This document shows, one piece after another, positions 46,298 through 59,395 of a stretch of DNA of 64,000 nucleotides. This DNA is from Atherix ibis. Lineage: Eukaryota > Arthropoda > Insecta > Diptera > Athericidae. Under the pieces are notes generated by a model. That model saw nothing but the letters and a program-made list of their open reading frames with translations, ran no database searches and had not been told where the DNA came from. The DNA is taken from positions 121,826,267-121,890,266 of the forward strand of contig OY282605.1 of assembly GCA_958298945.1 (NCBI GenBank). The letters run 5' to 3'. The translations under genes and the position numbers were made by a program. Numbering within the stretch: position 1 is the stretch's first letter; the number at the start of each line of letters is the position of its first letter.

Positions 46298-48365
46298 AAT
46301 GGATATAAGCTTATTATTTTAGCAGTTTTTCTAAAAATTGTTTAATTTAACTTAAATTTAGTAAATATTTTTTGATATTATGTTACCGTCTTTTAAATTA
46401 ATTTCTGCAATTTGCAAAATTTACTTTCAACGATTTTGAGTATTCAATCATTCACGTCGGTATATTTTGCATTGTTATACCAAAGGATTTGGAAAAGCGT
46501 ATGATGCTCCAAAACCTAACGGAACGACACTCTTCCCTAACATACACTTTTACAAAAGTGTACTTGTTCGTATGTTTGTCGTTCTACTTTAAATATATAT
46601 TGAAAAGTTTAGTCGAGATTTCCACTTCTTCCTTCTCATATCTTTCAGGAAAAGTTATTTACGGTTGTCGTAAGCATAACATGATTTTCTATTCCAAATT
46701 TTAAATTTTACCTCAGAATACATTACAGGATAACACTACATTTTAACCTCGTTGATTCGACTTAAGTGGAATAAAAATCATTTTAAAATTATAGGAAAGC
46801 TTCTTAAGGCATAAATAGCCCTTAAAATATGGAATTTGCATTTCCATATTTTTGTTATTTATGCACATTTTTTCTGGCATCCTCAAAGTTATTTTACAAC
46901 TTAATTCTATGCAAAGTATAAGTTTTTCCATCATGTCGAATGGTATCCTGCGTAGGGTAGATCATTGATCCTAAGTCAAAAGAAGGAAAATATACAGAAA
47001 CGATATGAAATTTTCATAAGACAAGATTTATTCAAATAGAACCGCAAATGAAACTTGTATTGAAGAAAAATAGGCTGGTAACCGGAATATGTACTCATAT
47101 TCAATGTTATTCCACCCAGTGTGAGAATGCTATTATGAAAATCCACCACATTCCGTATATCGTATCATTTGAATCAAACAAACATCCACCCAACTAGTTA
47201 GCTTATACTATGAAGGCAGCCAAGGACAAGAACCTAAACATCCTGTCCAATATATCGCCAGACTCTGCCAAGCGTATTGTGGAAGTCTGTTGACGAGACG
47301 TACGGAATGGATAGGAACGCGATAAAAATAACCATGCAGCAACCCTTAAAATTGTAGTCAGATTTTCTGTGCTTGTAAACATAACCAAAACAAAAACGAA
47401 AAACTATAAAAGGACTATCGCACATACACAAATCTTAATAATCTACAAGCATACTCATACGCTGCTATGTTTATATTTGCACAAGATAAACGACGACGAA
47501 GAGTGAAACTTGGAAAAAAATCGAACCTAAATTATAGATGAAATATAAGCCAAGAAAAAAAGAAAAAAATTATAGGAAAATATATTAAGAAGAAATCTGA
47601 TCGGCAAACCAACAGCAACCGCCTCCATTTTCCGGAAACCCAAATGACCTCGTCATCTGATAATGTGGGAGGAAAATCTTAGGAAGATACTGCGGCAATG
47701 ATAAAAAGCACACTCACACTTGCTTAGATTGCATTTCAAACGTGTTTGGCACAAAATATCGAAAAAAAGACGGGAAATAATAACACAGAATAGAAACGAA
47801 AAAAAAAACAGAAAAAGAAGAAGAAGAAGGAAAAATCCACTCTTATACAGCAAGGATTTTCGAGCTTTTCCCACCCTTAACAGCTTTGATTTAGTGCAGT
47901 TCTTCTTCTAGTTCACATTTGATTCATTGTTGCCTTGATTTTTCTGGAGGGTTTGTTACCAAATTTCAACATTTACTAGGCTCTGACCAATGAATTAAAG
48001 GTTTCAATTAAGCGTAACCGTATCCACCATCCCCTTCAGACGATACTACGGTTATTTGTTATAAATGTGGATCTTTTCGTTAATATGTCACCATATATTC
48101 TCTGTTGATGGCATATTAAGGAAGTACGGAAAAATTATACCAAATTTTATGTTTCCTGTCTGAATAAGTTTTCCTTATCAAAATTGAATATTTGATTTTG
48201 GATTTTTTCGTTTTACTTTTTTTTTTAGATGAATTCGGTAATTTGTGTTGGTATTGTAGAATTTAGGATTTATCAATAAATAAAGTTTGAGGAAAAAAAT
48301 AATCAGAGAAACTTTAGTAAATTTAAGGGTGTACTCGATACAACTTTACTGTAGTTACTGAAAAT
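46298..48365. other. non-repetitive sequence between satellite arrays
   Basis: No recognised gene. A 27-codon frame with balanced composition begins at 47210 (MKAAKDKNLNILSNISPDSA...). Frames at 46489-46704, 46743-46934, 47203-47388, 47234-47431, 47653-47874 and 47720-47911 show no family features. The last two read a purine-rich AAG tract. Confidence 0.4.
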
Positions 48366-48660
48366 GTCGACACCAATAATTTTTAGCGAAAATTTGCAGC
48401 GAAAATTTGTAGCAAAAATTTGTGGTGAAAATTTGTAGCAAAAATTTTTAATGATAATTTGTAGCGAAAATATGTAGCGAAAATTTGAAGCAAAAATTTG
48501 TGGTGAAAATTTGTAGCAAAAATTTTTAATGAAAATTTGTAGCGAAAATATGTAACGAAAATTTGTGGCGAAAATTTGTAGCGAAAATTTGTAGTGAAAA
48601 TTTGTAGTGAAAATTTGTAGCGAAAATTTGTAGCGAAAATTTTTAGTGAAAATTTTTAGT
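48366..48660. repeat. 13-bp satellite, array 3, diverged left edge
   Basis: Units AAAATTTGTAGCG and variants. A 78-bp (6-unit) block, with TGTGGTG at 48421 and again at 48499, is duplicated. Units grade into the core through AAAATTTTTAGTG at about 48630-48670. Confidence 0.93.
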
Positions 48661-51600
48661 GAAAATTTTTAGTGAAAATTTTTACTGAAAATTTTTACTG
48701 AAAATTTTTACTGAAAATTTTTACTGAAAATTTTTACTGAAAATTTTTACTGAAAATTTTTACTGAAAATTTTTACTGAAAATTTTTACTGAAAATTTTT
48801 ACTGAAAATTTTTACTGAAAATTTTTACTGAAAATTTTTACTGAAAATTTTTACTGAAAATTTTTACTGAAAATTTTTACTGAAAATTTTTACTGAAAAT
48901 TTTTACTGAAAATTTTTACTGAAAATTTTTACTGAAAATTTTTACTGAAAATTTTTACTGAAAATTTTTACTGAAAATTTTTACTGAAAATTTTTACTGA
49001 AAATTTTTACTGAAAATTTTTACTGAAAATTTTTACTGAAAATTTTTACTGAAAATTTTTACTGAAAATTTTTACTGAAAATTTTTACTGAAAATTTTTA
49101 CTGAAAATTTTTACTGAAAATTTTTACTGAAAATTTTTACTGAAAATTTTTACTGAAAATTTTTACTGAAAATTTTTACTGAAAATTTTTACTGAAAATT
49201 TTTACTGAAAATTTTTACTGAAAATTTTTACTGAAAATTTTTACTGAAAATTTGTACTGAAAATTTGTACTGAAAATTTGTACTGAAAATTTGTACTGAA
49301 AATTTGTACTGAAAATTTGTACTGAAAATTTGTACTGAAAATTTGTACTGAAAATTTGTACTGAAAATTTGTACTGAAAATTTGTACTGAAAATTTGTAC
49401 TGAAAATTTGTACTGAAAATTTGTACTGAAAATTTATACTGAAAATTTGTACTGAAAATTTGTACTGAAAATTTGTACTGAAAATTTTTACTGAAAATTT
49501 TTACTGAAAATTTTTACTGAAAATTTTTACTGAAAATTTTTACTGAAAATTTTTACTGAAAATTTTTACTGAAAATTTTTACTGAAAATTTTTACTGAAA
49601 ATTTTTACTGAAAATTTTTACTGAAAATTTTTACTGAAAATTTTTACTGAAAATTTTTACTGAAAATTTTTACTGAAAATTTTTACTGAAAATTTTTACT
49701 GAAAATTTTTACTGAAAATTTTTACTGAAAATTTTTACTGAAAATTTTTACTGAAAATTTTTACTGAAAATTTTTACTGAAAATTTTTACTGAAAATTTT
49801 TACTGAAAATTTTTACTGAAAATTTTTACTGAAAATTTTTACTGAAAATTTTTACTGAAAATTTTTACTGAAAATTTTTACTGAAAATTTTTACTGAAAA
49901 TTTTTACTGAAAATTTTTACTGAAAATTTTTACTGAAAATTTTTACTGAAAATTTGTACTGAAAATTTGTACTGAAAATTTGTACTGAAAATTTATACTG
50001 AAAATTTGTACTGAAAATTTGTACTGAAAATTTTTACTGAAAATTTTTACTGAAAATTTTTACTGAAAATTTTTACTGAAAATTTTTACTGAAAATTTTT
50101 ACTGAAAATTTTTACTGAAAATTTTTACTGAAAATTTTTACTGAAAATTTTTACTGAAAATTTTTACTGAAAATTTTTACTGAAAATTTTTACTGAAAAT
50201 TTTTACTGAAAATTTTTACTGAAAATTTTTACTGAAAATTTTTACTGAAAATTTGTACTGAAAATTTGTACTGAAAATTTGTACTGAAAATTTGTACTGA
50301 AAATTTGTACTGAAAATTTGTACTGAAAATTTGTACTGAAAATTTGTACTGAAAATTTGTACTGAAAATTTGTACTGAAAATTTGTACTGAAAATTTATA
50401 CTGAAAATTTGTACTGAAAATTTTTACTGAAAATTTTTACTGAAAATTTTTACTGAAAATTTTTACTGAAAATTTTTACTGAAAATTTTTACTGAAAATT
50501 TTTACTGAAAATTTTTACTGAAAATTTTTACTGAAAATTTTTACTGAAAATTTTTACTGAAAATTTTTACTGAAAATTTTTACTGAAAATTTTTACTGAA
50601 AATTTTTACTGAAAATTTTTACTGAAAATTTTTACTGAAAATTTTTACTGAAAATTTTTACTGAAAATTTTTACTGAAAATTTTTACTGAAAATTTTTAC
50701 TGAAAATTTTTACTGAAAATTTTTACTGAAAATTTTTACTGAAAATTTTTACTGAAAATTTTTACTGAAAATTTTTACTGAAAATTTTTACTGAAAATTT
50801 TTACTGAAAATTTTTACTGAAAATTTTTACTGAAAATTTTTACTGAAAATTTTTACTGAAAATTTTTACTGAAAATTTTTACTGAAAATTTTTACTGAAA
50901 ATTTTTACTGAAAATTTTTACTGAAAATTTTTACTGAAAATTTTTACTGAAAATTTTTACTGAAAATTTTTACTGAAAATTTTTACTGAAAATTTTTACT
51001 GAAAATTTTTACTGAAAATTTTTACTGAAAATTTTTACTGAAAATTTTTACTGAAAATTTTTACTGAAAATTTTTACTGAAAATTTTTACTGAAAATTTT
51101 TACTGAAAATTTTTACTGAAAATTTTTACTGAAAATTTTTACTGAAAATTTTTACTGAAAATTTGTACTGAAAATTTTTACTGAAAATTTTTACTGAAAA
51201 TTTTTACTGAAAATTTGTACTGAAAATTTTTACTGAAAATTTTTACTGAAAATTTTTACTGAAAATTTTTACTGAAAATTTTTACTGAAAATTTTTACTG
51301 AAAATTTTTACTGAAAATTTTTACTGAAAATTTTTACTGAAAATTTTTACTGAAAATTTTTACTGAAAATTTTTACTGAAAATTTTTACTGAAAATTTTT
51401 ACTGAAAATTTTTACTGAAAATTTTTAACTGAAAATTTTTACTGAAAATTTTTACTGAAAATTTTTACTGAAAATTTTTACTGAAAATTTTTACTGAAAA
51501 TTTTTACTGAAAATTTTTACTGAAAATTTTTACTGAAAATTTTTACTGAAAATTTTTACTGAAAATTTTTACTGAAAATTTTTACTGAAAATTTTTACTG

Positions 51601-52366
51601 AAAATTTTTACTGAAAATTTTTACTGAAAATTTTTACTGAAAATTTTTACTGAAAATTTTTACTGAAAATTTTTACTGAAAATTTTTACTGAAAATTTTT
51701 ACTGAAAATTTTTACTGAAAATTTTTACTGAAAATTTTTACTGAAAATTTTTACTGAAAATTTTTACTGAAAATTTTTACTGAAAATTTTTACTGAAAAT
51801 TTTTACTGAAAATTTTTACTGAAAATTTTTACTGAAAATTTTTACTGAAAATTTTTACTGAAAATTTTTACTGAAAATTTTTACTGAAAATTTGTACTGA
51901 AAATTTTTACTGAACATTTTTACTGAAAATTTTTACTGAAAATTTTTACTGAAAATTTTTACTGAAAATTTTTACTGAAAATTTTTACTGAAAATTTTTA
52001 CTGAAAATTTTTACTGAAAATTTTTACTGAAAATTTTTACTGAAAATTTTTACTGAAAATTTTTACTGAAAATTTTTACTGAAAATTTTTACTGAAAATT
52101 TTTACTGAAAATTTTTACTGAAAATTTTTACTGAAAATTTTTACTGAAAATTTTTACTGAAAATTTTTACTGAAAATTTTTACTGAAAATTTTTACTGAA
52201 AATTTTTACTGAAAATTTTTACTGAAAATTGATACTGAAAATTTTTACTGAAAATTTTTACTGAAAATTTTTACTGAAAATTTTTACTGAAAATTTTTAC
52301 TGAAAATTTTTACTGAAAATTTTTACTGAAAATTTTTACTGAAAATTTTTACTGAAAATTTTAACT
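48661..52366. repeat. 13-bp satellite, array 3, core (AAAATTTTTACTG)n
   Basis: About 285 units over 3.7 kb. Blocks of the variant AAAATTTGTACTG occur at about 49250-49485, 49945-50030 and 50255-50415. Each contains a single AAAATTTATACTG unit near its right end, at 49436, 49995 and 50398 (spacings 559 = 43 x 13 and 403 = 31 x 13). Isolated GT variants lie near 51165, 51213 and 51893. One 14-bp unit near 51427 shifts the register. TGA in every unit closes all frames on the plus strand. Confidence 0.97.
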
Positions 52367-55300
52367 GAAGTTTTGAGCATCTTCATTAAAATCTAAAAAT
52401 GATATTTTAGAAATATTTTAAGTAAGAAAATACTTCTATAATATGGAATAGATAATGTGTAAAATTATAAAGATGTAAATTTATAGCTTTCCTGTCACAG
52501 GTGTTAATAATCATGCAATTTTGTAAGTTTTTCGTTTCGTAGCTTTTTCATCTGGAAGACGGACAACTAACAGTTCCTAGTTTGTTTGGATAAAATTTTA
52601 ACTTTTTTTTTTGTTTATGAACGATGATGGAATCAATTTAAAACAGTGTTCATCTAATGAGAAATGGTCCAGATGTTGGCAAACACTTAATAGCCAAGCC
52701 GATCTTAAATATTACCATTTTTGTTTCTGGATTATTTTGGGAAAATAGTTTCCAAAGTGTTTGTTGGCTATTTGCAACTACAGATGAAAAATGAAAAGTT
52801 GAGCAGATGGAAATGTTCGGTACTGAAAAGTATTTTCAGTTTTGTTTTTCATTATTTTTTGCTTCAAAACTAAATAAAAGCAATATCCTCTAAGGTGGTA
52901 TAAAAAAGTAGTTTTCTAGTTGTTAGTGGTAGTATTTATTAAAAAATTCTCATTTTCGGTTATGTGGGTAAGTGGAAGAGGATATAACTTTGCGATAGAG
53001 GTGAGAGATGCTGAAGCATTAATGCGGCTGTCATTAAGTGTGTTATCAACTGCGATGAGATCTCTTCCAACATGACTTGTTTAAGTAAGTCCTGCTTCAT
53101 TTTAAACTGAAAATTCCAACCACAACTACCAGTATTACTTAGTTGCATCTACCATATTAGTCCTAGTTGGACTATAAATATAGAAATGTATGCGAATAGT
53201 AAATAGGAAGAAAATAAATATTGATAAAAATGTACTGAAGTCTGTTATAGAGCATCGCCCGATGCCGCAGCGAAATACCGAAACTGCAAAATATTCTGCT
53301 TATGAACTTTTTCAACTATAAGCAATTTTAATTTAGCATAAAAACATGGTTTTCTAGTAACCATTAGTATAGCCCACTTAGGAGCGTAGCTTTTATTTGA
53401 ATTTTTTTCTCTTATTTATAGAAAAGCAAACGTCAACGAATTTTAATGAAAAATTTTCAACAAATTATTCGATATTAAAACGACAAGTACTCTTTAACAT
53501 GCCCGGCGAATCGTTTTAGTGGTGCCCATTTGAAACTGAACAAATTAAATTTTTGAGTAGCTATCGTTAACGCTGTGCATTATAAATAAATTGAAAAATA
53601 GTTAACACATATTCGAGATTTTTATTGAAAACTTTTATGCACATGGCAAAAGTTAAATTTGGGCTATGTACTTTTGAGAAAATTTCTCTAAAAGCTGCCT
53701 TTTAACAGATGTGATTGTCTAAATAGAAAAAAGGTCTCTTTACGCATCAGTAAAATGAAAAGTTTTTAAATTATAAAATTTTTTTTGAATTTATTTCAAA
53801 GCTCTCATCAGAGTATTTCGAATAAAATTTAAATAAGTTTCGAACCTTTTGAGTGTTACTTTTTGAATTCATAATAACAAAAAAAAAGGTGTTCAAGGCA
53901 GACTTGTCAAGAGGTAAAGTAGACAATCTATCAAATTTTACACTTATTAAAAAAAATAAAATAAAAAAATAAAAAATATTGAATTTTTGTGGAAAATTTC
54001 AAGTTAAATTCTTAAAAAAAAATTTAACGTTTAATATGAAAATATGGAAAAATTTATAAAAAATTCAAATAAATTACCAATTTTTTTTGGCAAAAATTAT
54101 TAGAAATGAAAAATATTTTACTGCTTTAAAAACAAGCTCATCACCAATATTATATATTTGCAAATATATATTTTCATCTAATAAATGAAAGCTCTTAAAA
54201 AATGCTGGTAATAGAAATATATTTATTTTAGGTAATCAATAAGTATGTAAATTTGCACACATGAGTTCAAAGAATTCCATTTTATACTATTTCTTCCATA
54301 TGAAAATTTATAGAATTCTCAGAAAAGAACGTTATGACATTTTCATATCAATTGGTAACTCCCTTACAGCCCTATTATGGAAGAATCTACACCACCCAAG
54401 CTGGTATAGACATAAAAAAATATAATCAAAAATCATATTTTACTTTAGTTCGTAAGAGCAGATGGTAAATCTTAAATGGAAACAAAAACCGAATTGAATT
54501 TTCTTCCAATTTCTGTTCGTTGAATTATTTTTTCTTCATCTCAAAATATTATCCTCCTACAAAATAATTTTTCAAATTTCCATATACATTCATATCGTAG
54601 AATGGGAATGATATACTGTTTAGGCGTGAAATGTCAATGTAAATCTCTTAGGGTTGTTTGGCATTCCACAATTTCAAATTTGATGCGAACAGAAACTGTC
54701 AGCATTGGTGGAGTAATGCTTGTATTTGAGTCCTCTTCGTGATGTGTTGTTGTCAGTGATTAATTATACCGAGTTTGGGGAATCTCCAAATATCTGCTAA
54801 CTACTGGATTTCTCTACTTTAGCTCCTAGGCTATCCATTAACCATTCTCAGCATCTCAGTGTCCAGAGCTTGCTTGTTTTGGTCATAATTACTTATACGA
54901 TAACCACTCATTCAATCGCATATTATTAGCCGTCAACTGCAATTCGTCAAAACTTCATAATATCCCTCGATAGCTTTATCCTCATAAAAAGTTAATTTTC
55001 TTTTCTATAAACAGTAACAGATATATTTGCAAAAAAAAAATATTTCTCATAAAATAATTACCAAAAAAAAAATATTATAAATATGATCATCTATTTTTAT
55101 TAGAGAGATTCGTTAAATATTTTTCGATGAGTATGGAAAGTTGCCTAAATAATGCTCCAGTAATACTTATTAAAGATATTAAGAAGTTTGGATAAACAGT
55201 TTAATAACAATAACACTAATAAAGTTTCCATCAACGAATCTAATGCTGATATTTTGATAAAATATATTATCTTGTAGTAAATATCGCTACAGAAAGGAAA

Positions 55301-56639
55301 AAAATCATTCAAGTTAAACTAATTTTTATAATTTGATTTTAAGGTGTATATGCGTTTTAGATAACTTTATTTAATATCTACTTTATATCAAATCATATTA
55401 AGGTAAAAACTAAATCGTAAATGGAATAATTTTCAAATTTTTAGAGTTTTTCTAAAAAAATCTGCTCAAAGTCCTCAGCTAACTTGTTATTTATAATATT
55501 AGAAATATTTTACATTTAAAACTATCTAAAGAAAATGAGACTACAACAGTACCACAATCGAGTTCATTGAATATAGTCACATTCAATTCTATTATTGGCT
55601 ATGGAAGGCCAATTTAGGATTACGATAATTTTGTAAAATTGTAATTTTGTGAAAAATTTTGAACAGTAAATATAAATTTGTGATTTCTGTATAATTTTTA
55701 AATTTTATTACGAAATTACTATCATTGGGTTTGAGTTGGGAGTAGAAGGGATGAATAAGACCCAATTTATTTGGATACCCTATAAACGCCACTTAAGTTT
55801 TGGAGAAATATGAGAGAGAATATATTAAAAACGGTTACTAACTAACTAATATTTTTCTGGAAGGTTCTATTATATCATCTACTAAGCTTTGTTAAAGTAA
55901 CAAACCTATTTTTTATGAGTTATTTTAAAACCTTCTTTCATCCAGAAGAGTAAGAAATTTATTTATTCAATAAAATTATGCTAAGCGACAGCAAAGCTAA
56001 CATAATAAAACTGTTACCTATACTTTGGGTATCTTTTTCTATTATTATCTAAGATAATCTCAGATATTTGATTAATTTTTTTTTCAATAATCAAACAAAT
56101 TAAAAAGTTTAAACTCAAAAAATTTACAGGTTATTTTTTTCAAAAAGAAAATTTTTAAATTAGTTTAAAACTAAAATTTGCGATGGCACATATTTTCAAA
56201 ATAATTAATTTTGTTAAGAGTAATTTTCTTAGAAACTCAAAAAAAAAATTTATTTTTTTTCTAATTTATATAATATTTAAGTAAATTTTGTCCAAGTTTT
56301 CTGATTTTTAAAAAATTGCTTATTAATAAGTTTTTTTTTAAAATCAAAAAACCAATTAAATCGAAATGTTAGTTAAAAATATACGTTTTTTTTTTAATAA
56401 AATAAAAAAAAAGCCTAACAATCTCCTCTAATCAATAATTTTTTATATAATTAGATTCGAATTATAATTTTAAAAAAAAATATCTATTTTAGTTAAATAT
56501 TTTTAAAATCGTAGGAAAAAATGACAATAAAAAAGTTCATGGCATTTTCCGACAGATGGTGTTCAAAGCAGATAACTCAGTAATCACTAGTTGCATTGTG
56601 CTAATAAGTAATAATAAGTATTTGAAAGATGTATCAAAA
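52367..56639. other. intergenic DNA, no gene recognised
   Basis: AT-rich with a more mixed stretch at about 54600-55000. Frames at 52960-53148 and 55592-55792 (minus) have no recognised features. Confidence 0.45.
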
Positions 56640-58030
56640 ATGGGGCAGAATAAAGGGAAAATTAGCTATATTTTTTAATACCATAGCAACAAAAACAACA
56701 ATGCATCGCAGGCTTGTGTCATTTGTATCAAAATCAGTATCACTAAATTGATTAGCTTGGGTGCGCCCTGTTCTTGGTGGCTCATTACCGAAAAAATTAA
56801 TGGAATTCTCAAAAAAAGTTAAACAAAAATAGCATATCAATAGTCCTAACATAGCTGATGAATTAAACATTCATCATTAAATCGTTTCAAACCATTTGCA
56901 AAAGGCAGAAGAAACTCGAAGTTGAGTGCCTCATGAATTGAGTGTAAAAAACAAGATGGCCCAACGTAGCATCTCCGATACGCTGCTGAAGCGCAATGAA
57001 ATCGAGCCATTTGTGCAGTGAATCATAACTGGTGAGGAAAAATGAGTAAAATAGGAGAATTATCTATAAAAGAGATCATGAAAAAGAGAGATAAACGATC
57101 ACTAATAATGTCAAAGCCAGGATTGATGGCCAATAAGGTTAAGCTGTGATTATGGTGGGACTGAAAGGGAATCGTTCATTATGAACTGTTACCATTCAGT
57201 TAACGTATTAATTTGGTGCTGTACCGTGAGCAAATTAAGAAATGAAGCAAAGCTATATTTTACTATCAAGCAAATAATTAGCTTGATTTCATTCGGGAAT
57301 TTTTAATGCAGAAGGTTGTGGATGGCTCATTACCAAAAAAATAAATGAAATTCTCGAAAAAAGTTCAGCAAAAATGGCATCAATAGTCCTAATATAGCTC
57401 ATAAAGTTAACATTCATCATCAAACCGTTTTAAACCATTTGCGAAAGTCAGGTTTTCAAAGAAACTCGAAGTTGAGTGCCTCATGAATTGAGTGTAAAAA
57501 ACAAGATGAATCGACGTAACATCTGCGATATGCTTCTAAAGCGCAATGAAATCGAGGCATTTGTGAAGCGAATCATAACTGCCGATGTAAAATTAGTAAA
57601 ATAGAAGATTGATAGAGATCATGAAAAAAGAAAGATGAGTGAACTCAAATAATACCAAAGCCAGGATTGATAGTCAATAAAATTAACCTGTACTGTATCG
57701 TGAGCCAATCGAGATATTAAGCGAAGCAATTAAGAGAAAACAGTCAGATTTGATTAATAGGAAGGGGTCGTAATCTACCACAATAACGCTCGACCCCACA
57801 CATCTTTGATAACTCGCCAAAAATTAAGAGACCTTGATTTGAAGTTTTGATAACTTTACCATATAGCCCAGACATAGCAACCTTAGACTACCACTTGCTT
57901 CGATCTCAGCAGATTCGTCAAAACTACTTGATTCAGTTATTCAATCAGAAACCATAGAAGTTCTCTACTGATGACATTATGGCTCTGTCCGAAAAATGAC
58001 AAAACAATATTAATAATAATGGAGAATAGT
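56640..58030 (+). pseudogene. mariner transposase relic with internal tandem duplication
   Basis: The N-terminus at 56640 (MGQNKGKISYIF, NKNNNASQAC) matches the mariner N-terminal helix region. A 545-bp segment is present twice: TGGCTCATTACC starts at 56778 and at 57323, each followed by SLPKKL-, ADELNIHH- and KKLEVE-like pieces, then LLKRNEIE and a degenerate first catalytic motif (TGEEK in copy 1, TADVK in copy 2). Copy 1 keeps the KGIVHYELLPFS block that copy 2 lacks. Copy 2 continues to the second motif (YHNNARPHTSLI, Asp to Asn), TRQKLRDLDLKF and a C-terminal remnant near 58000. Many stops. TIRs not identified with confidence. Confidence 0.8.
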
Positions 58031-59395
58031 TAGTTTAATTAAATCAATTTTAACACTTTTATTGGAACGTCTCTTTTTTTGCTCAAAAAACACCATTAAC
58101 ATTTTCGACTAACCAATATTTGATATGTCATTTGTTTTATTTTACATAATAATTGTACAAATTTTTATAATATTACTTTTAGAGTGGAAAAATGTAAAAC
58201 AATTTTAATACAAATAATTAATAAATAATTAAATATAAAAGTTTATTGCTGATAACATATCTCAAGATACTTTAATGGCTCCTAAGATGTTTCCACTTAA
58301 AATATATCATATTCTGAATAAGGATGGAATAATATCTTGCTATAATAATCAATAATATCTTGTATAAAAATGACATATTCGATATTTATAAAATTAATGT
58401 ACCTTTACTAAACCATTTCAAAACTCACTCCACTTCTCCTACTCAATGCAATCCATATTGATCATATAAATGCCAGTAAAAATATAAATTAGCAAAAAAA
58501 AATCATATAGAAAAAAATTAGAAAATTCAATTTTATTAATATTTTTCCGAAAATATATCAATTCTTGCTCGATCTTAAATCAAACAAAAAATCGATATTT
58601 TCCATATAAGAAGTAAAGATGCTGCCATAAATAGAAGTCATTTCAAGTACAGTCGAAATGAAAATGACTTTGACATAGTCGCTCCTCTTTAACATCCAGC
58701 TTACGATGAACTGAAGTGTCCTCAATGTATTGTGTAAGAATCAACAGAGATCCTTTGATAATTCCTATACTTGTGTGTTGACTTGAATTTCGAATACAAA
58801 AGTTACTTATCGAATTTCTGTTTATAAAATTCAGGAAGAAAAAGACAAATGAGATTTTCTCAGAAAGTATTTTTCAATAATATTTAAACGAATTTAAACT
58901 TGATATGATGACATTTATTAAATTTTTTTTTCTTTTTATTAAAGTTAGGAACACTTTAAAAAAAAAAAAGTATTTATATTTTATATCAAGATAATTAGTC
59001 GCAAATAATATATGCTGACTATAAAATCATATTTTCTGATGAATGATGTTATAATTTTATGAAATTATAAATTTATAACAATAATTTTTGCTGCTTTCGA
59101 TATCGATGAAAATCACTTAAATTTATTGTAGTTCCAATTAAAAATCTCTAATAATAAGCATAAAATTCGTTGCAGAAAAAAAATTACACTAGAACAACTG
59201 AGATAAATCTGGCAACACTGTAGACTTCTGATCCATAAGATTTGTATGTTAGTCCCTGCTGGATATGTAGTGTTAAAAATAATGAAGCCAGACTCTATAA
59301 TCAAAATTTGTGTTAAGCTTAATGAATTCCCAGTTTGACTTACGAAAAGTTGCAATGAGCTTATGGGAAACGTTCTTATAAACTCCATTATGGAA
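58031..59395. other. AT-rich spacer between mariner relics
   Basis: No gene recognised. The frame at 59113-59388 (minus) has no family signature. Confidence 0.5.

Noticed and set aside
40450..52366. CRISPR-like arrays
   Set aside because: Units are contiguous 13-mers with no spacers. The host is a eukaryote.
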